A stretch of DNA of 64,000 nt from Guillardia theta CCMP2712 (lineage: Eukaryota; Cryptophyceae; Pyrenomonadales; Geminigeraceae). This document shows, piece by piece, positions 47,201 to 58,955 of the stretch (its first letter is position 1; each line of letters begins with the position of its first letter). The DNA lies in NCBI RefSeq assembly GCF_000315625.1, contig NW_005434586.1:145661-209660 (forward strand), written 5' to 3'. The notes below the pieces were generated by a model, which searched no databases, was not told the origin of the DNA, and worked only from the letters and a program-made list of their open reading frames with translations. A program made the translations under genes and the position numbers.

Positions 47201-48782
47201 TCCTGCGAGAAGAACAGACGCTTTCAGAGCAGGAGGGGAATCAGCAAGCTCTCACATCCATGTTGAGGATAGAAGCGATCTCCGGGGTGAGGGGCGTGGC
47301 CTCCGTTGGCTGAGGAGGAGGGAGAGGGGATTTTCGCTTTGTCTCGACAGGACGGGGCGGCCTGAAACCTGGCTTCGCCTTTGATGGGATCAATGAATCG
47401 CCTTGATCGAAGTCATCGTCGAAAAGAGCCTCGATCGCGTCCCCTTGTTCATCTTTCCATTCGTTCCAGCGCTCTCTCGCTCGCTCCTTCCAGACCGGAT
47501 TATCAACATCATGGTCTTCCTCCTCCTCCTCGTACTCTCGATTCACTTCGTCAAACTCGGACCAAATGTCATCTTCGTCCTCTTCGTCCTCATCGTCGCC
47601 ATCCCATGCGTTGCCTCGTACGCCATAACGCTCCCGTGCACTTGGAGCTTCGTAACTACCTCGTCCCCGTCTGTTATCATAACGGTCAACCATATATTCT
47701 TCATCCTCTTCATCGTAGTCCTGCGCAAAAGATGATTTTTCTGTCTTCTTGATCTGTTGCATCCGATCATGCACGAGTTTAGCCATGTCTTCTGTCGACA
47801 GATCTTGTTCTTCAGACTTCTTTCGTCTGTTATCAGAGACGCGAGAGGGATTCCTCTTCTTCTCCTCCTGTTTCATCACATCAAGCACAGCCTGGTTTCG
47901 TATCCTTCTCTCTTCTTCAAGAGCTTCATTCCATTCCTCCGACAACTCTGTCGGATCCATGCTTGCTTGCGTTGGCTTTCTCCTTCCAGTACTCTGAGGT
48001 ACTCGCTTCACCTGCCCTGCAGGAGCCCTTGACACATACGGATTCTGATCAGCATACCATCCTTCAGCTCTCATCTCTTCCAAGATTTCCGCTCGTTTCC
48101 TCCGCTGCGTCTCGGGGGAGTTGTTGGCGATGCGCTGCTCTCTCATCCTCCGCGCGTGCTCCTCTTCAAGGGCCTTGGAGCTTTCCATCCGCTGCCTTTG
48201 GTTCTGAACCACCTGCATCCTTGCATCGTTCTGCTTCTGGATGAAATAGCTCCTTGCGTGTCGAACGCTAATCGCTTTCCCGTTGACCTTGACCCCATTC
48301 AGCTTGTCGATCACAATGTCTGCAGCCTCTGGTGATTCGATTACGACATACCCCATGCCGGGCTTGATTAGCTTGACTTCCTTCACTCCACTGAAAGGCT
48401 TCACCAGCTCCTGCAGCTTCTCCTCCCTTGCTGCCTCTGGGAGGTTGCTGAAGAAGACGCGCAATCCCTCCTGATTGCCCATTCCATCTGCAGACATGCG
48501 CATTGAAGAACTTGGCCGCCAAGTGTTTTTTCTTGGAGATCTGTTCCATCCATTCTTCAGGCCGTACCCTTGATTGATGCAGATTTCCGCATAGTTATGG
48601 AATCCTCTTGACGACTTAGGAGCATGAACCGCAACAATGGGCTCAGTTGACTGGAGTGTGACATAATTTACAGGTTGCCTCAGGCTAGCAACATTCTTTC
48701 TGTTCCCAAAACTTGGAAAGTTGTTCACGTATGACTCAGATGCAGAGGAGAAGATTAATACCAAGAGAAATTTCCAATACAT
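42905..48782 (-). CDS. Plastid-targeted RRM and SAP domain protein
   Basis: Signal peptide MYWKFLLVLIFSSASES is followed by YVNNFPSFGNRKNV (aromatic +1, basic, Ser-rich transit peptide) and a mature-start-like SMRMSADG. An RRM follows: LRVFFSNLPEAAREEKLQEL, KLIKPGMGYVVIESPEAADI, VNGKAISVRHA. A long charged coiled region comes next, then two copies of a motif, IASILNMD/DDEFDALFSKGG (about 47250) and DKILNMD/DDEFEKLFKSDN (about 46730), each split by an intron at the same place. The chain continues through DVWENAERQAKKAADKEVED and acidic stretches to a SAP-like C-terminus, STLAEIRAFLKEQNLQSQVK then GRTKQEAILRDITAVWLK, stop at 42905-42907. The intron before the last exon uses a GC donor (AAG/GCAAGT near 43322). 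A role in plastid RNA handling or nucleoid transcription is inferred from RRM plus SAP. A 100-base gap (44612-44711) interrupts one region, and exons between 43.4 and 45.2 kb are only partly resolved. Confidence 0.83.
44134..44220. repeat. (GGAGCA)n tract in the RRM-SAP gene
   Basis: About 14 hexamers, TGCTCC on the sense strand of the minus-strand RRM-SAP gene, in a probable intron. An assembly gap (N run 44612-44711) inside GGA repeats lies nearby. Confidence 0.9.
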
Positions 48783-48883
48783 TCACCTACCAAAGGGTAT
48801 GGTTAGAACTCTCGTTCGAAGTTTGAAAATTCTAGGACTTGAATTCAGATTGTTCTTGAACAAGTGCTTCAATGATCCCGATG

Positions 48884-48951
48884 GTGATGTGATGTGATGT
48901 GATGTGATGTGATGTGATGTGATGTGATGTGATGTGATGTGATGTGATGGT
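48884..48951. repeat. (GATGT)n pentanucleotide tract
   Basis: About 13 pure GATGT copies roughly 100 bp upstream of the RRM-SAP start codon, in its 5' flank. The region 48952-49436 beyond it is purine-rich without a recognised feature. Confidence 0.92.
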
Positions 48952-49436
48952 TGGATCAACAGATAGGAGAAAGAGCCATAGCAAGAAAGGGAGACTCGTT
49001 GAAGCAAAAGCAATAAGGGTTCAACGAATGCTGTGGAATCTGGGCGAAACCCATTCCGTGGCAGCGCGTGCAAACAGAGGGAAAGGAGTTGGGGCTGAAG
49101 GGGAGCCGGGAGAGGAAGTAGAGAAATACGGCACAGCAAAAAAATGGAAGGAGAAGAATGTCGAAGTGCGGAGATGGTGAGCGAGGAAATGCTGAGAAAA
49201 TTATGACTGAGGTCGAGGGAAGCTGGAGAATTCTTGGGGGAGGGGAGGGAGGGGAGGGAGGGGAGGGGAGTGAAGGGGTAGGCAGGAGGAGGGAGGAGGG
49301 AGAAAGAGGTTGATGTGTCACAGGAGCAGCTCAAGCTTGTTCCCAGCGCATGGCCTACGATCGGGCGGGGGGCGTCAACTCAATGCGTCCTTGTCCTGCA
49401 TGGACGGAAAGGGTCGTTTCAGGCCGTTACGGTAGT

Positions 49437-49862
49437 TACTCTCCACTCGCCGGGCGGCCGGCCACCGGGGCCCGGGGGTGACCGTCCGGCTCAGCTTGCC
49501 GGGGCCGGCCCGCCGGGGCCGGCAGCTCGGCCGGAGTCCACCTCCCCCGAGCCGCGGGCCAGGCCCCGGGCCCCGCCGCCCCACTGTCAGCGGGGGGGCG
49601 ACTTTCGGACGCCGCGGGCTGACCAGGCGAGTCCGGCGGTTCGGCACACCGGCACAGTGCCACTGAGACTCAGAGCGCCGGCCGCACGGCCCGTGCCAGT
49701 GCCATGAGAGGTCCGAGCCTCGGCTGAGGCTGCGGCCGCCTGACTGGCGGCCTGCAGCCGGGCGGTCTGAATACCCGGCCGCACTCAGTGCCGGGCTGTG
49801 CCAGTGTGACTACTCAGTGCCGCACCGGACTCAGTGCAGCAGCAGTGCAGCAGGCAGTGCAG
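49437..49862. repeat. GC-rich intergenic island
   Basis: Extremely GC-rich, made of GGCCGG/CCCGGG words, ending in irregular CAGTGC repeats (about 49788-49862). It shares a 14-nt word with the island at 53075 (49499-49512 versus 53155-53168). No coding or RNA gene is recognised. Confidence 0.6.
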
Positions 49863-50034
49863 TGTGAAGTTGGGTATGTGAGGGGATGAGGCGTGGGCAC
49901 GTGCCATGGCGAATTCGATGGGTAGGAATGCGTGAGGGAGGGGAGAGGAAGGAGGAGGAAGGGAACAAGAAAGGAGGAGGAACGGAAGGAGATAGGAGAC
50001 ATGTTCCTGGCGACCAGGATGACGATGAAGGGGA

Positions 50035-53026
50035 TGGATTGAGGCAGGGAGGAGCAAGAAAAGTGGCCAGAAGGCTGGAACGAAAGGGAGGGAGGGGGAC
50101 GGCAAAGGTGCAAGTGGAGGAAGAGGAGGGCGAGATCGACAACGGGATGGAAAGTCTGTCTCGAAGGGCAAAGGGGAGGAGAAGAGAGGCCAAGGAAGAT
50201 CGGGAAGACAGGGGAATCAGGGACCGTCGCGCAAAGCACTTGGAGGAGGCGGTCACGACAGCAAACAGGACGGCAACAGTAAGATTCCATCAGGCGCTCA
50301 AACTGCATCGGCAGCTTACCGTGTGAAGCCTGCTGCCCCTGCTGCCCCTGCTGCCCCTGCTGCCCCTGCTGCCCCTGCTGCCCCTGCTGCCCCTGCTGCC
50401 CCTGCTGCCCCTGCTGCCCCTGCTGCCCCTGCTGCTCCTGGCCCAGCATCTTCACTGCCGCCTCCGAAGTCTTGGGCTGACCTCGCCAAGAGGAGCGTCC
50501 CGGTAGCTAGCAATGGAGAGGCCGAGGGGCATGTTGAAGCGTCAGCGAGGAGTGAAACCAGTGCTGAGCCTCAGGACAAGGACAAGGAGGGAAAGGAAGA
50601 AGTTGGGGGGGAAGGGGAGCAAGAGAATCAGGATGCAGGAGGCGTCGAAACTGCTGAGGTTAAAGCGCACAAGCCTCCAGCATGGGGAAACGGAAGTACG
50701 ACAGACAAGGACGTGCTGTTGAAGATTGAATCTCTCTTGGACCCTTCGCTACATCTCGAACTGCCTTCTCGACAACCGAGGGGGATGGTGAACATGGGGA
50801 ACCTCTGCTTCATGAACGCTGTCTTGCAGAGCTTGATCGGGTGCCGGGCGTTCTTTCAGCTTCTCCATGGCCTGCTGAACTCTCACATTCCTCGCGAGCT
50901 GAAGACGCTCTCCAGCTTCGTCAGCTTGGCTTCAGAGTTTGTTGAGCTCGAGACTGCTCCCCCTCCGTCACAAGATGTCAAGGACGCCAACAAAGAAGCA
51001 AAGGAGACATCGTCTACAGATGCTGCTGCTGCAGCCGTTCTAGTGAGGAGTCTCAAGAGCTCAACGCCCTTGAATCCGGGTTATTTTTTCGATCTTGTCA
51101 GCACCTTTGCTCCTACAGATCCTGTCAGGCCAGGACGAGGAAAGGCGAGGCAAGAAGACGCGCAGGTGCACACTTGGAAGTCTGCTGCTCCTTAGGACTT
51201 CTGACGTTGTCGTGGTAGGAGTTCCTTTCCTTCCTCTTAAATTGCCTGCATGATGAGTTCGTATCGTTCGAGAATCGAGTGTTGAGCGCCGACGGCAACG
51301 GTCCGAACGGGGGTTCGGGGGAAGATGGCGGGTCCTCTACGACGGGAGCAGATGCAAGTCCCGACGACGACGACTGGCAGGAAGTTGGTGGACACGCCAA
51401 AGTTACCTTTGTCCGAAAGGTTTACCTCTGCTCTGCTCTGCTCTGCTCTGCTCTGCTCCCCCCCTCCCTACCCTCCTTTCCTCACGCCCCCCCTTTCCCT
51501 TCCTCTTCTGCATTCCCATTCCCTTTGCATGTCCTTATTGAAGATACTTTCCTAGTTGAATATGGAGACTTCTCCCGTCTCCAAAATATTCGGAGGACAG
51601 TTCAGGACAACAATCCGCTACAGGTGGGACTTTCTCTGAACTCTCCTTCCTCCGTAGCCTCATACGCTGCAGCTCTACGAAGGCCTCTGCCTCGTTAGAA
51701 CCTTTCCTGTGTATCAACCTCGACATCGCTATGGAATCGAGCCACAAGGACGTCAAGTCCGTAACCCTGCATGAAATCATCAGCTCCTACTTTAAGCCGG
51801 AGAAGGTTAGAACCTCCTCCTCAACCACCACCACCATCACCAACACCAACACCTCCTCCTCCTCCTCCTCCTCCTCTTCCTGCTCGTCCTCACCCCCTTC
51901 CCCTATTGATCCTCCTGGACCCTCTCGTTCCCTCCTTTTTTCCTTCTTCCCCCCCCCCCCCCCCCCCTCCCCCCCACCCCCTATCTTCCTCTTCCTCCCC
52001 TTCCTTGCAGTTTTGCGACCTTCCTCCATGACCACGTGCAGTTGGACGGCGTCGTCAACGGATGCCAGGAGGGGAAGGCGCAACGGCATGCTCAGGTATG
52101 TGCCTAGACTGAAGACGATGCTGCTGCTGCTGACGGGAGATGAAAGATCGAGAAGGGACCAGACGTTCTTGTCCTCCATCTCAAACGATTTCGCTTCGAC
52201 GGCGCGTCAGCCCACAAGATCTTAACGCGAGTCTCTTACCCGGATACGCTCTCACTCGAGGTTGACCTCTTGTCGCTCCCTCAAAGTCCGGGAGGTCTAA
52301 CGGATCATCTCAGGAATACTGCGTCAAGGGAGTTGGCCAAGACTTCCAGCATTACAGGCTGGTGGCTGGTGAAACCCCTCTCTCCCTCCCTTCTCCCTCC
52401 CTTCTCCCTCCCTTGTCCCTCCCTTGTCCCTCCCTTGTCCCTCCCTTCTCCTTCCCTTCTCCCTCCCTTCTCCCTCCCTTCTCCCTCCCTTCTCCCTCCC
52501 TCCAACACTCAACCTTGCTCCTTGTCTGTCTGCCCCTCTGCCCCAACCCTCCCCCGCAACCCCCCTCCCTCCATGGCTGTGCTCGTCCCCCTGTGCTGCT
52601 GGTTCCCCTCCCTCGCCTCCTCCCTCGTCCTCCCCTGCATACGCTGACGGCACGGCAGTCGTCTCCCATCACGGCAGCAAGATGCATCATGGGCACTACA
52701 CTTCAATGGTGAGGCAGCCCACCGGCCAGTGGATCCGCCTCGACGATCACAACCTGGAGATTGTGCTCGAGCAAGAGGTGCTGCTGCTGCCCTGCTTACT
52801 TTCCATTCTCCTCACCTCACCTCTCCTCACCTCTCCTCCCGCTTTCATCTTAGTCTTGCTCCTTCCTTGTCAGTCCTCCTCTGCCTGCTTCCATCCACTC
52901 AGTCTTCTCCCATCTCCCCCTTGCCCCCCTCTCAAGTGGCTCACTAACACTGCCCCTCAGGTGCTGGACGAGCAACAACACGCTTACCTGCTCATGTACG
53001 AGAGATGTGTAGGTTCTAAAGAATGA
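50035..53026 (+). CDS. USP10: USP10/Ubp3-type ubiquitin carboxyl-terminal hydrolase
   Basis: Removes ubiquitin; USP10/Ubp3 acts with G3BP-type partners in animals and yeast. A Gly/Arg/Lys-rich N-terminus (frame open from about 50035; the first exon is not identified) leads into the Ala-Ala-Pro repeat. KSWADLAKRSVPVAS matches the short motif before the USP10 catalytic domain. Catalytic Cys: RGMVNMGNLCFMNAVLQSLI (Cys codon 50806-50808). Then RQEDAQ/EFLSFLLNCLHDE, the acidic DDDDWQEVGG insert, SPVSKIFGGQFRTTIR (compare the family's TPITGIFGGHIRS), PDVLVLHLKRFRFDG (about 52160), and the catalytic His with its Asp partner in HHGHYTSMVRQ and WIRLDDHN (about 52690-52750). The last exon, LDEQQHAYLLMYERC, stops at 53026. 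All catalytic residues are present. The introns include pyrimidine microsatellites (TCTGC near 51430, CCCTTCTCC near 52400). Confidence 0.9.
50329..50440 (+). repeat. 9-bp coding repeat, Ala-Ala-Pro
   Basis: About 12 copies of GCTGCCCCT in frame at the N-terminus of the USP10-like protein, giving a flexible (AAP)n segment. It is open in the other frames too, so frame was assigned from the downstream catalytic domain. Confidence 0.9.
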
Positions 53027-53074
53027 AAGCATACGAGTCCGACCCCCCACCATCTTGTTTCCTTCACTCTCATG

Positions 53075-53205
53075 CCAGCCTGAGGCTGGCCGCCGTGAAG
53101 TGTAGCCCAATGCTGACACGGCACCTCCGAGTCGGAGCACCCGGCATTGCCGGGCCGGGGCCGGCCCGGGCGGCGGCCGGGGGAGTCCGATGAAGTCTGC
53201 GATGA
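53075..53205. repeat. GC-rich island downstream of USP10-like gene
   Basis: A CCGGGCCGGGG-rich stretch with a short internal hairpin (GCCAGCCTGAGGCTGGC). It shares a 14-nt word with the island at 49437. Confidence 0.55.
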
Positions 53206-53481
53206 CTGATCGGAGGCAACGCACAACTGAGAGATTTTCAACTTTACTCAAATTTTAAAACTGGGGGGGATGGCGGGAGGAAATGAATGAGGAGGGAGAG
53301 TGAAAGCGAGAGAATGAACTGTGAGAGGGAGAGAGATTGAACTGTGAGAGTGAGACGTTTCTACCTCCTCCTCCTCTTGTTCTTCACGCGTGAAGTTCCG
53401 ACAAAGAAAGGATGCAACTGTGACTGGAATCAAGAGCCTTCGATTCTTAGCTTGCAAGGTCTGTCCATGATTTCATCCAAA

Positions 53482-54078
53482 ATGCCGCCAAAAAGAAATC
53501 AGAGCATGCCTGAAAAAACATGGCCGACACCTCATCAACCATCTCTCAAGTTCATGGCCAAGAGTCGTGTCCTCGAGAAGGTATGAACGAAATTTCCTTC
53601 CTTTCAAACGACGAGACTGACCGCCATCTTGAAGCCGCCGCTTCCAAGCAAGCAAGCAAGCATGCCCAAGGAGGTGGGCATGAATTTTCACAAAGGGCAG
53701 GCACCGTTACCTATGGTGAAGTCACAGTATACCTCTGTAACGCCTCATGCGGCGGTCGGGGCGCATAGGAGGGGGACCAAACGCTATCCGAAGGGGAACG
53801 GGAAGGTAGAAAGCAGGTTTCAGCACGAATCAGACATGCTGGTTTGTTTCATGAAGAAAGAGAGGGAGCTCTTTCAAGCGAAGAACGTGTCTTGCCGCAG
53901 ATACCCGTGGGGTGGCTTCGTATCGCAGGAGAAGGACCCCGATGGGAGTGGGAGGAGTTCCAACCGATCCGACGACGTTCCGGTAGTTCGTCCAATGTGC
54001 GACTTTGCAGAATGGGAGAATGCTCAGAAAGAGAAGATGAAAACGTTTACCTCGAGCCAGAGATCCAGAGACAAGTGA
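53482..54078 (+). CDS. Small basic protein, unknown
   Basis: Two exons, 53482-53580 and 53635-54078, joined by a 54-bp GT-AG intron, giving about 180 aa. It starts MPPKRNQSMPEKTWPTPHQ and is rich in Lys, Arg and Pro (HRRGTKRYPKGNGKVESRF, FMKKERELFQAKNVS), with CDFAEWENAQKEKMK near the end. No recognised domain, signal peptide or membrane span. A different frame across 53844-54125 is also open, so the frame choice rests on splice continuity. It ends about 190 bp before the convergent F-box/kelch gene. Confidence 0.5.
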
Positions 54079-54265
54079 AGAGCTCGTGCGATCAAACTAC
54101 TGTGAGGTTGCACTGCTTGGACTGAAACGGCAACGATTCTCCCAAGTATTTGTTGGGCAAGAGTTTTGTTGGATTAAACAGGAGTTTTCACTGGCTTTAT
54201 CTCTATGAAATGGCTCACCAATGATCATTTGCAAGAATACATGTGAAAGAAACATACAGCATATC

Positions 54266-56189
54266 TTAATCACTGCTAGCGACAATTTCTGGTTGAACAT
54301 TCATACTTGAATCTTGGTCAGGTGCAAGCTTGAGGAAGATGATATCGTCCAGTGGAGTTTCCTGTAAACTTGCAAGTGAGTGACAAATCCAATGGCGCAT
54401 TGAAAGAAAATTTTAAAATTTTCAAACATCCATCCCTCATGTTACAAAGGCACTTCAATATCTCCGTGGCACGAACCTGCGTTGACTCGCCTTCTGAACA
54501 CGGATCTGGTACGGGCGCTCCAAATCCTCCGAAGACGACAATATTCCCATCAATATACCTGCCAGGTGAAGTGAGGATCCTCAATGCCTCATGCTCATAA
54601 TCACCCATAGCCATGAGCTCCACGAGGTGAAGGAGCATGATTTGATGATACGTCAGCCTGGCGAAGGTAAATGAGAGTCTGATTCCAATCCTGGCAATCA
54701 GAAGGAAACAGAATCAGTTCGTACCTGACTCCATCTCATTGGCTGCGCTCGAGTATCCAGAATGTATACACCTGGCGCATCTGTCACTTGAGCCTCATCC
54801 AGCTTTTTTTCACAAACCATCGTAAAGACAGACGTCTCTCGCAGCTCTGCCACAAAAGGCTATGATCTAACCCAAATATCAATCAAGGTTGCTGTCTCCA
54901 TAGATGTGTACCTTGCGACCGATCGCAAGCAGTGTACAACCTCCCCTCGGCGAGGGTATTGTTCCAACAACATCGTCATGCTTTGTCCTGTACAACAAAA
55001 CGTCAAAGCCACTTAAAAACATACGAACGAACAAGATGTTCGAAAAAATTCTGCATACCATGTCATGTTGCTTGTATCAAAGCTATGGAGATCATTGAAC
55101 TTTTGCGGTCTAACACATGCCAGTCAATCAACTTTGTCACTCCTTCTGAGAGGAGAGAAGTACGTTAAAGTTCTTCCACCGAAAAGAAAGATTTTGTTAT
55201 CAATAGTCACGACACGATGGACAAATCTCGCACTTGGTATTGTGCCTTTCACCTCTAATCGACTCCATTTCCTGACAACACAAAGGTGAGTTGTCGTGGC
55301 GTGACATCTTGGTCGGCTCGAAACCATACCAAGGAGTCTGAGAAAAGTCCAACTTCCAAAAGTCTGCTGGAAGAGTCGTAGGAAATCTGAATGGACCATC
55401 TCCGCCTCCCACACCACCAAAAACATACGCGCAATCGCCGATTATACTCATGCTGTGACTTGATCTCGATGAGGGGCCCTCCCCTTCAGTTTCAGGCTTC
55501 CAAAAGCTCCACGTCTTGACATCTAAGCAATGTAGATCGTCGTAATATTGCTGTCCATTGGACCCCCCAAATATGATGGCATGTCGGTCTTGGTAGACCA
55601 CGCACGAATGTCCAAACCTCTGAATACCACGTATCAGTTGTCAAATGCATTTGACACTTGCACTCACCTTCTCAGGATAAACTCCTTGACAAGATATTTC
55701 TTGCCATGTCATCTTGGAGCAATCAAATTGAAATACATCATTCAAAGCGCCATTCCCTTCCCCTCCGAATACAAGGAAAGAGTTTGTATTCAGAACAACG
55801 ACGGAATGTCCCCAGCGAGCAATGGGCCATTTTTGATCTTGTTCGCGATTGATGGCCCTCCATTCCATTGATTTTAGGCAGAACAATTCTTTGTAAAGTT
55901 TCCGCCAGCTTGTTGTTTGTGTCAGGAACAACAGCTTTGATCCCAGGTCTCTCGCCGCAAGGCGATACCACAGTCGCTCGTCAGTGACAATAGTCGCAAT
56001 TCTTCGGCAGCATGATGCGCAAAGGCCAATGTAGTCACATGGGAGTCGCGCCATCACCAAGTCTATCAGCATATCTTCGGGTATTTCAAACAGAATCGAA
56101 TGACTGTCCACAGCCATCGGCTCGCTGGGTTCAGTCATCAAACAGAATCCTGCCAAGCTTTGTGCATATCCCCTGGGTAACCATGTCAA
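54266..56189 (-). CDS. F-box and kelch repeat protein
   Basis: The N-terminal F-box-like segment EIPEDMLIDLVMARLPCDYI...RRIATIVTDERLWYRLAARD would recruit SKP1-cullin ubiquitin ligases. Kelch repeats follow across several exons: RWGHSVVVLNTNSFLVFGGE, HSCVVYQDRHAIIFGGSNGQ, SSHSMSIIGDCAYVFGGVGG, FVHRVVTIDNKIFLFGG, and near the C-terminus GNIVVFGGFGAPVPDP, predicting a beta-propeller for substrate binding. The last exon (ETPLDDIIFLKLAPDQDSSM...) stops at 54266-54268. Met 56138 is an alternative start. The substrate is unknown. Confidence 0.85.
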
Positions 56190-56289
56190 AAGATCAATGT
56201 TATCATGCTAGCACCTTGCATTTCATGTGAATCTAATCTATCATATCCGACTGCATAGCTTTTGTGGGATCTTGCCACGAGTGTGACTA

Positions 56290-57540
56290 GGTGCTCTCAA
56301 CCAACTCATTCAGGGCATTTTCTGTCGGATTCAGTCTCAATTCTAACCTTCCTGGCTCTCAGTGCTGTGTGTACCAGCTATCTCAAGTCATTCGGTTCCC
56401 TCCTGTTTCCTCTCCTTTCGTGATCGGGGTTCCCTGCATTTGGAAGCCATTCCACATATCTGTCGAACGCGATGGGATGGATCAATCCCGTACGGTTCCT
56501 TCGCTCACCCTCTCTTCTCCCTTCATCGCCTCTCTCTCTCCTCCTCCTCTTGTCGGCGGTTATCGCGTTGCTTCTACCATGTTCCCTCCCTCCCTTGATT
56601 GCTCCCTGCATCCACCTCCTCATCTATCCACCACCCCTACCCGGCACTTTCGATCTTGGCGATGCACCACCCACCCCTATAGTTGTATCCCTACCCTCAA
56701 TGTAGGCCCGTTCCCTACAGCATTGATGTACCTCACTTGGTCCAAACAATTTCCTATTTCATCATATATAAAATATCCCTATTGGACCTGGATTCCTTCA
56801 GTGCCGAAGTCCTCCTACCCCCTACTCCTTCATCAGATCACCCCACCATTTTCATGACCCCACCCCCTGAGCATGAGCAGGGTTCCCACCTTCAAAGAAC
56901 CGGTACCCTTTTTCGGACAGGCCTTATCTTCCCTGTACCCACCCATCATATGTGACACCCCTACTTTTCTATATGCAGTACCCCAGCATTTGAGAGAATG
57001 GCTCTCGTCCTGTCTCCATCCACCCTACCATATGGGACAATACTCAGGCCATTTGGGGTTCTGTCGAAAATGTGGAGGGTTCCTGTTTCGAAGGGTAGGG
57101 TGATACAAGTACGGGTCATTTTGTGATAATCTGAGAGAATTAAGGTATGGTAGTCATTAAACCCTACCCCCAAATGAATTCAACAAGGACCAGGCTGTGA
57201 ACTGTGTGGGGTGGGTGGGGATAGACCCGTGCTTTGGTCGTCGAAGGGGGCGGAGAGGTATTCATGGTGGGTAAGGGTCTATGAAGTGGGGGTTAATCAT
57301 AGATGAGTTTTGAACGGACAATATATTGGGGTAGGGGTCACTACATGTGTCGGGCGTCAAAGGTCATTTAGTTGGAAGATGCATGGTGAGGGTATTGTTC
57401 AGTACGGGTACTTTTACGGATGGATGGTTCAAGGGGGTGTAGCTTTCAAATGTAGGGTAGAGGTGAAGCGTTTAAGGGTAGGGGTAGTAATGGGGATTTC
57501 TACAAGCTCAGGTTTGCTTTTGAAACTGATTTGAAGTAGG
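56290..57540. repeat. Second ACCCC/GGGGT-word intergenic island
   Basis: About 1.2 kb that is C-rich to about 57000 (CACCCCTA, ACCCCACCCCC words) and G-rich from about 57040 (GGGGTAGGGGT), with the same skew flip as at 10.3-11.4 kb. No coding evidence. The flanks 56190-56289 and 57541-57746 hold the 5' regions of the F-box/kelch (minus) and PITP-like (plus) genes. Confidence 0.6.
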
Positions 57541-57746
57541 ACATGGCGGGGCTATGATGAAGAGGGCGATGGAAAATTGGTGACGAGGAGACAGCGCAAC
57601 AAACATGCTCCGACAAGGCGCAAAACATTCATAACGATGCGAAGTAGCTGATACCATGTGGATGTTGAACGCGTTGGAGGCAAGTGTCATGACATCTGTT
57701 CCATCAAAGAACCATGGGTTTATGCGATGAAGGGACGCATAGGAAG

Positions 57747-58955
57747 ATGAGACACCTTCGAGTGATCCCTCTTATCTTCCTGCTTCTATTGCATGTGGTG
57801 GTTGTCGAGGCATTTTCCCTTAGTCTTGGGAAACAATCCAACTCGACCAGGATCTTTGATCCCTTCAAATGGTTCAGATCTTTGAAAGGGAGCCGATCGG
57901 GGGGTTTAGAGTTAAATCGCGCGAACCGTTTGGCAGAAGGATTGAAGCATTCCGTTCGCTTCCTAGAGTCAATTGCTATGAAGATTACAAGGATATATGA
58001 ATATCGAGTAACGATGCCATTATCGAAAGAAGATTTCGATCGGGGTAAGATGTACGCTGTTGTGAAAATGTCCGAACGTGAAGACGACGGCAACGGAGGA
58101 CGGGTAGTGAACATCCTCAGCTTCGGAAAACAGGTGCACAAGCTCTATGGTGTCGGAATCCACTGCCGGAAGCAATACAATATTGCTCGTAGATTGCCGA
58201 AATGGGTTCAGATGACCATTAGTGTGAGTACATGCCTTTGCTTTGTCGTGTTGGAACAAAATGTGATACATGCTCTCAGAGCTCCATTATACTCGAAGAA
58301 GAGTCTTGGCACTTTGATCACCATAACTTGACCATTGTTGATCTGCGCATCCCGAAGCTGCCGGGGTTCATTCTTCATATCACTTCTGTTCAAAAAGAGG
58401 GGCATGGCGCAAGCAATGCTCACAATCTGACGGAAACCTTACTGGCAAAGCGAGAGGTAATTCTATCCTGGTATTTGATCGGAATCTAATTTTGATGTTG
58501 CAGATTGTAAATATTGATATGACCGACATTGAGCAGTCTTGTTTGAGAAATACTCAATGCAAAAACAATTCGAACACGAATTTCGCTAAGATTGCAGACT
58601 CAAATTACAGTGGCCCCCTATCTACTTCTTACAAGGTGCCCAAGAGACTTCGTCTTCGGTTTTTTACATTGCTCAAACGCTTCTTACTTGCTTCTCTGTA
58701 GGTGGTTGCTGTGCACTTTCCGTACTTTGGACTTCAAGACACAGCTGAGTCCCTTATCAAGGAACATCAGACCTCCTTGTGCGTCTTTCCCTTGTTCAAT
58801 CACTTTTCCGCAACACTGAACACATTCATGGAGCAGATTCCTGAAGACCCACAAGCTCATAATGGTGAGCGATCGTTATTCTGCGCTTGTTATTTTGACT
58901 GAACTTCTTTCGGAAAATAGAACTCCTGGGTCGAATGGAATGTGCTTCCGTTTAG
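57747..58955 (+). CDS. Phosphatidylinositol transfer protein-like, with plastid/ER leader
   Basis: Leader MRHLRVIPLIFLLLLHVVVV-EA is followed by FSLSLGKQSNSTRIF, a signal peptide then an aromatic-first transit-like stretch. The body matches class I PITPs: IYEYRVTMPLSKEDFDRGKM (PITP has KEYRVILPVSVEEYQVGQ), VVKMSEREDDGNGGRVVNIL, HKLYGVGIHCRK, KLPGFILHITSV, and the C-terminal VAVHFPYFGLQDTAESLIKE (compare KFKWWGLQNKVENFI). PITPs exchange phosphatidylinositol and phosphatidylcholine between membranes. Splice donors at about 58222, 58455 and 58636 keep the frame. The last exon is very short (ELLGRMECASV) with the stop at 58953-58955. Met 57714 is an alternative start. The lipid-binding residues were not checked. 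Confidence 0.78.
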
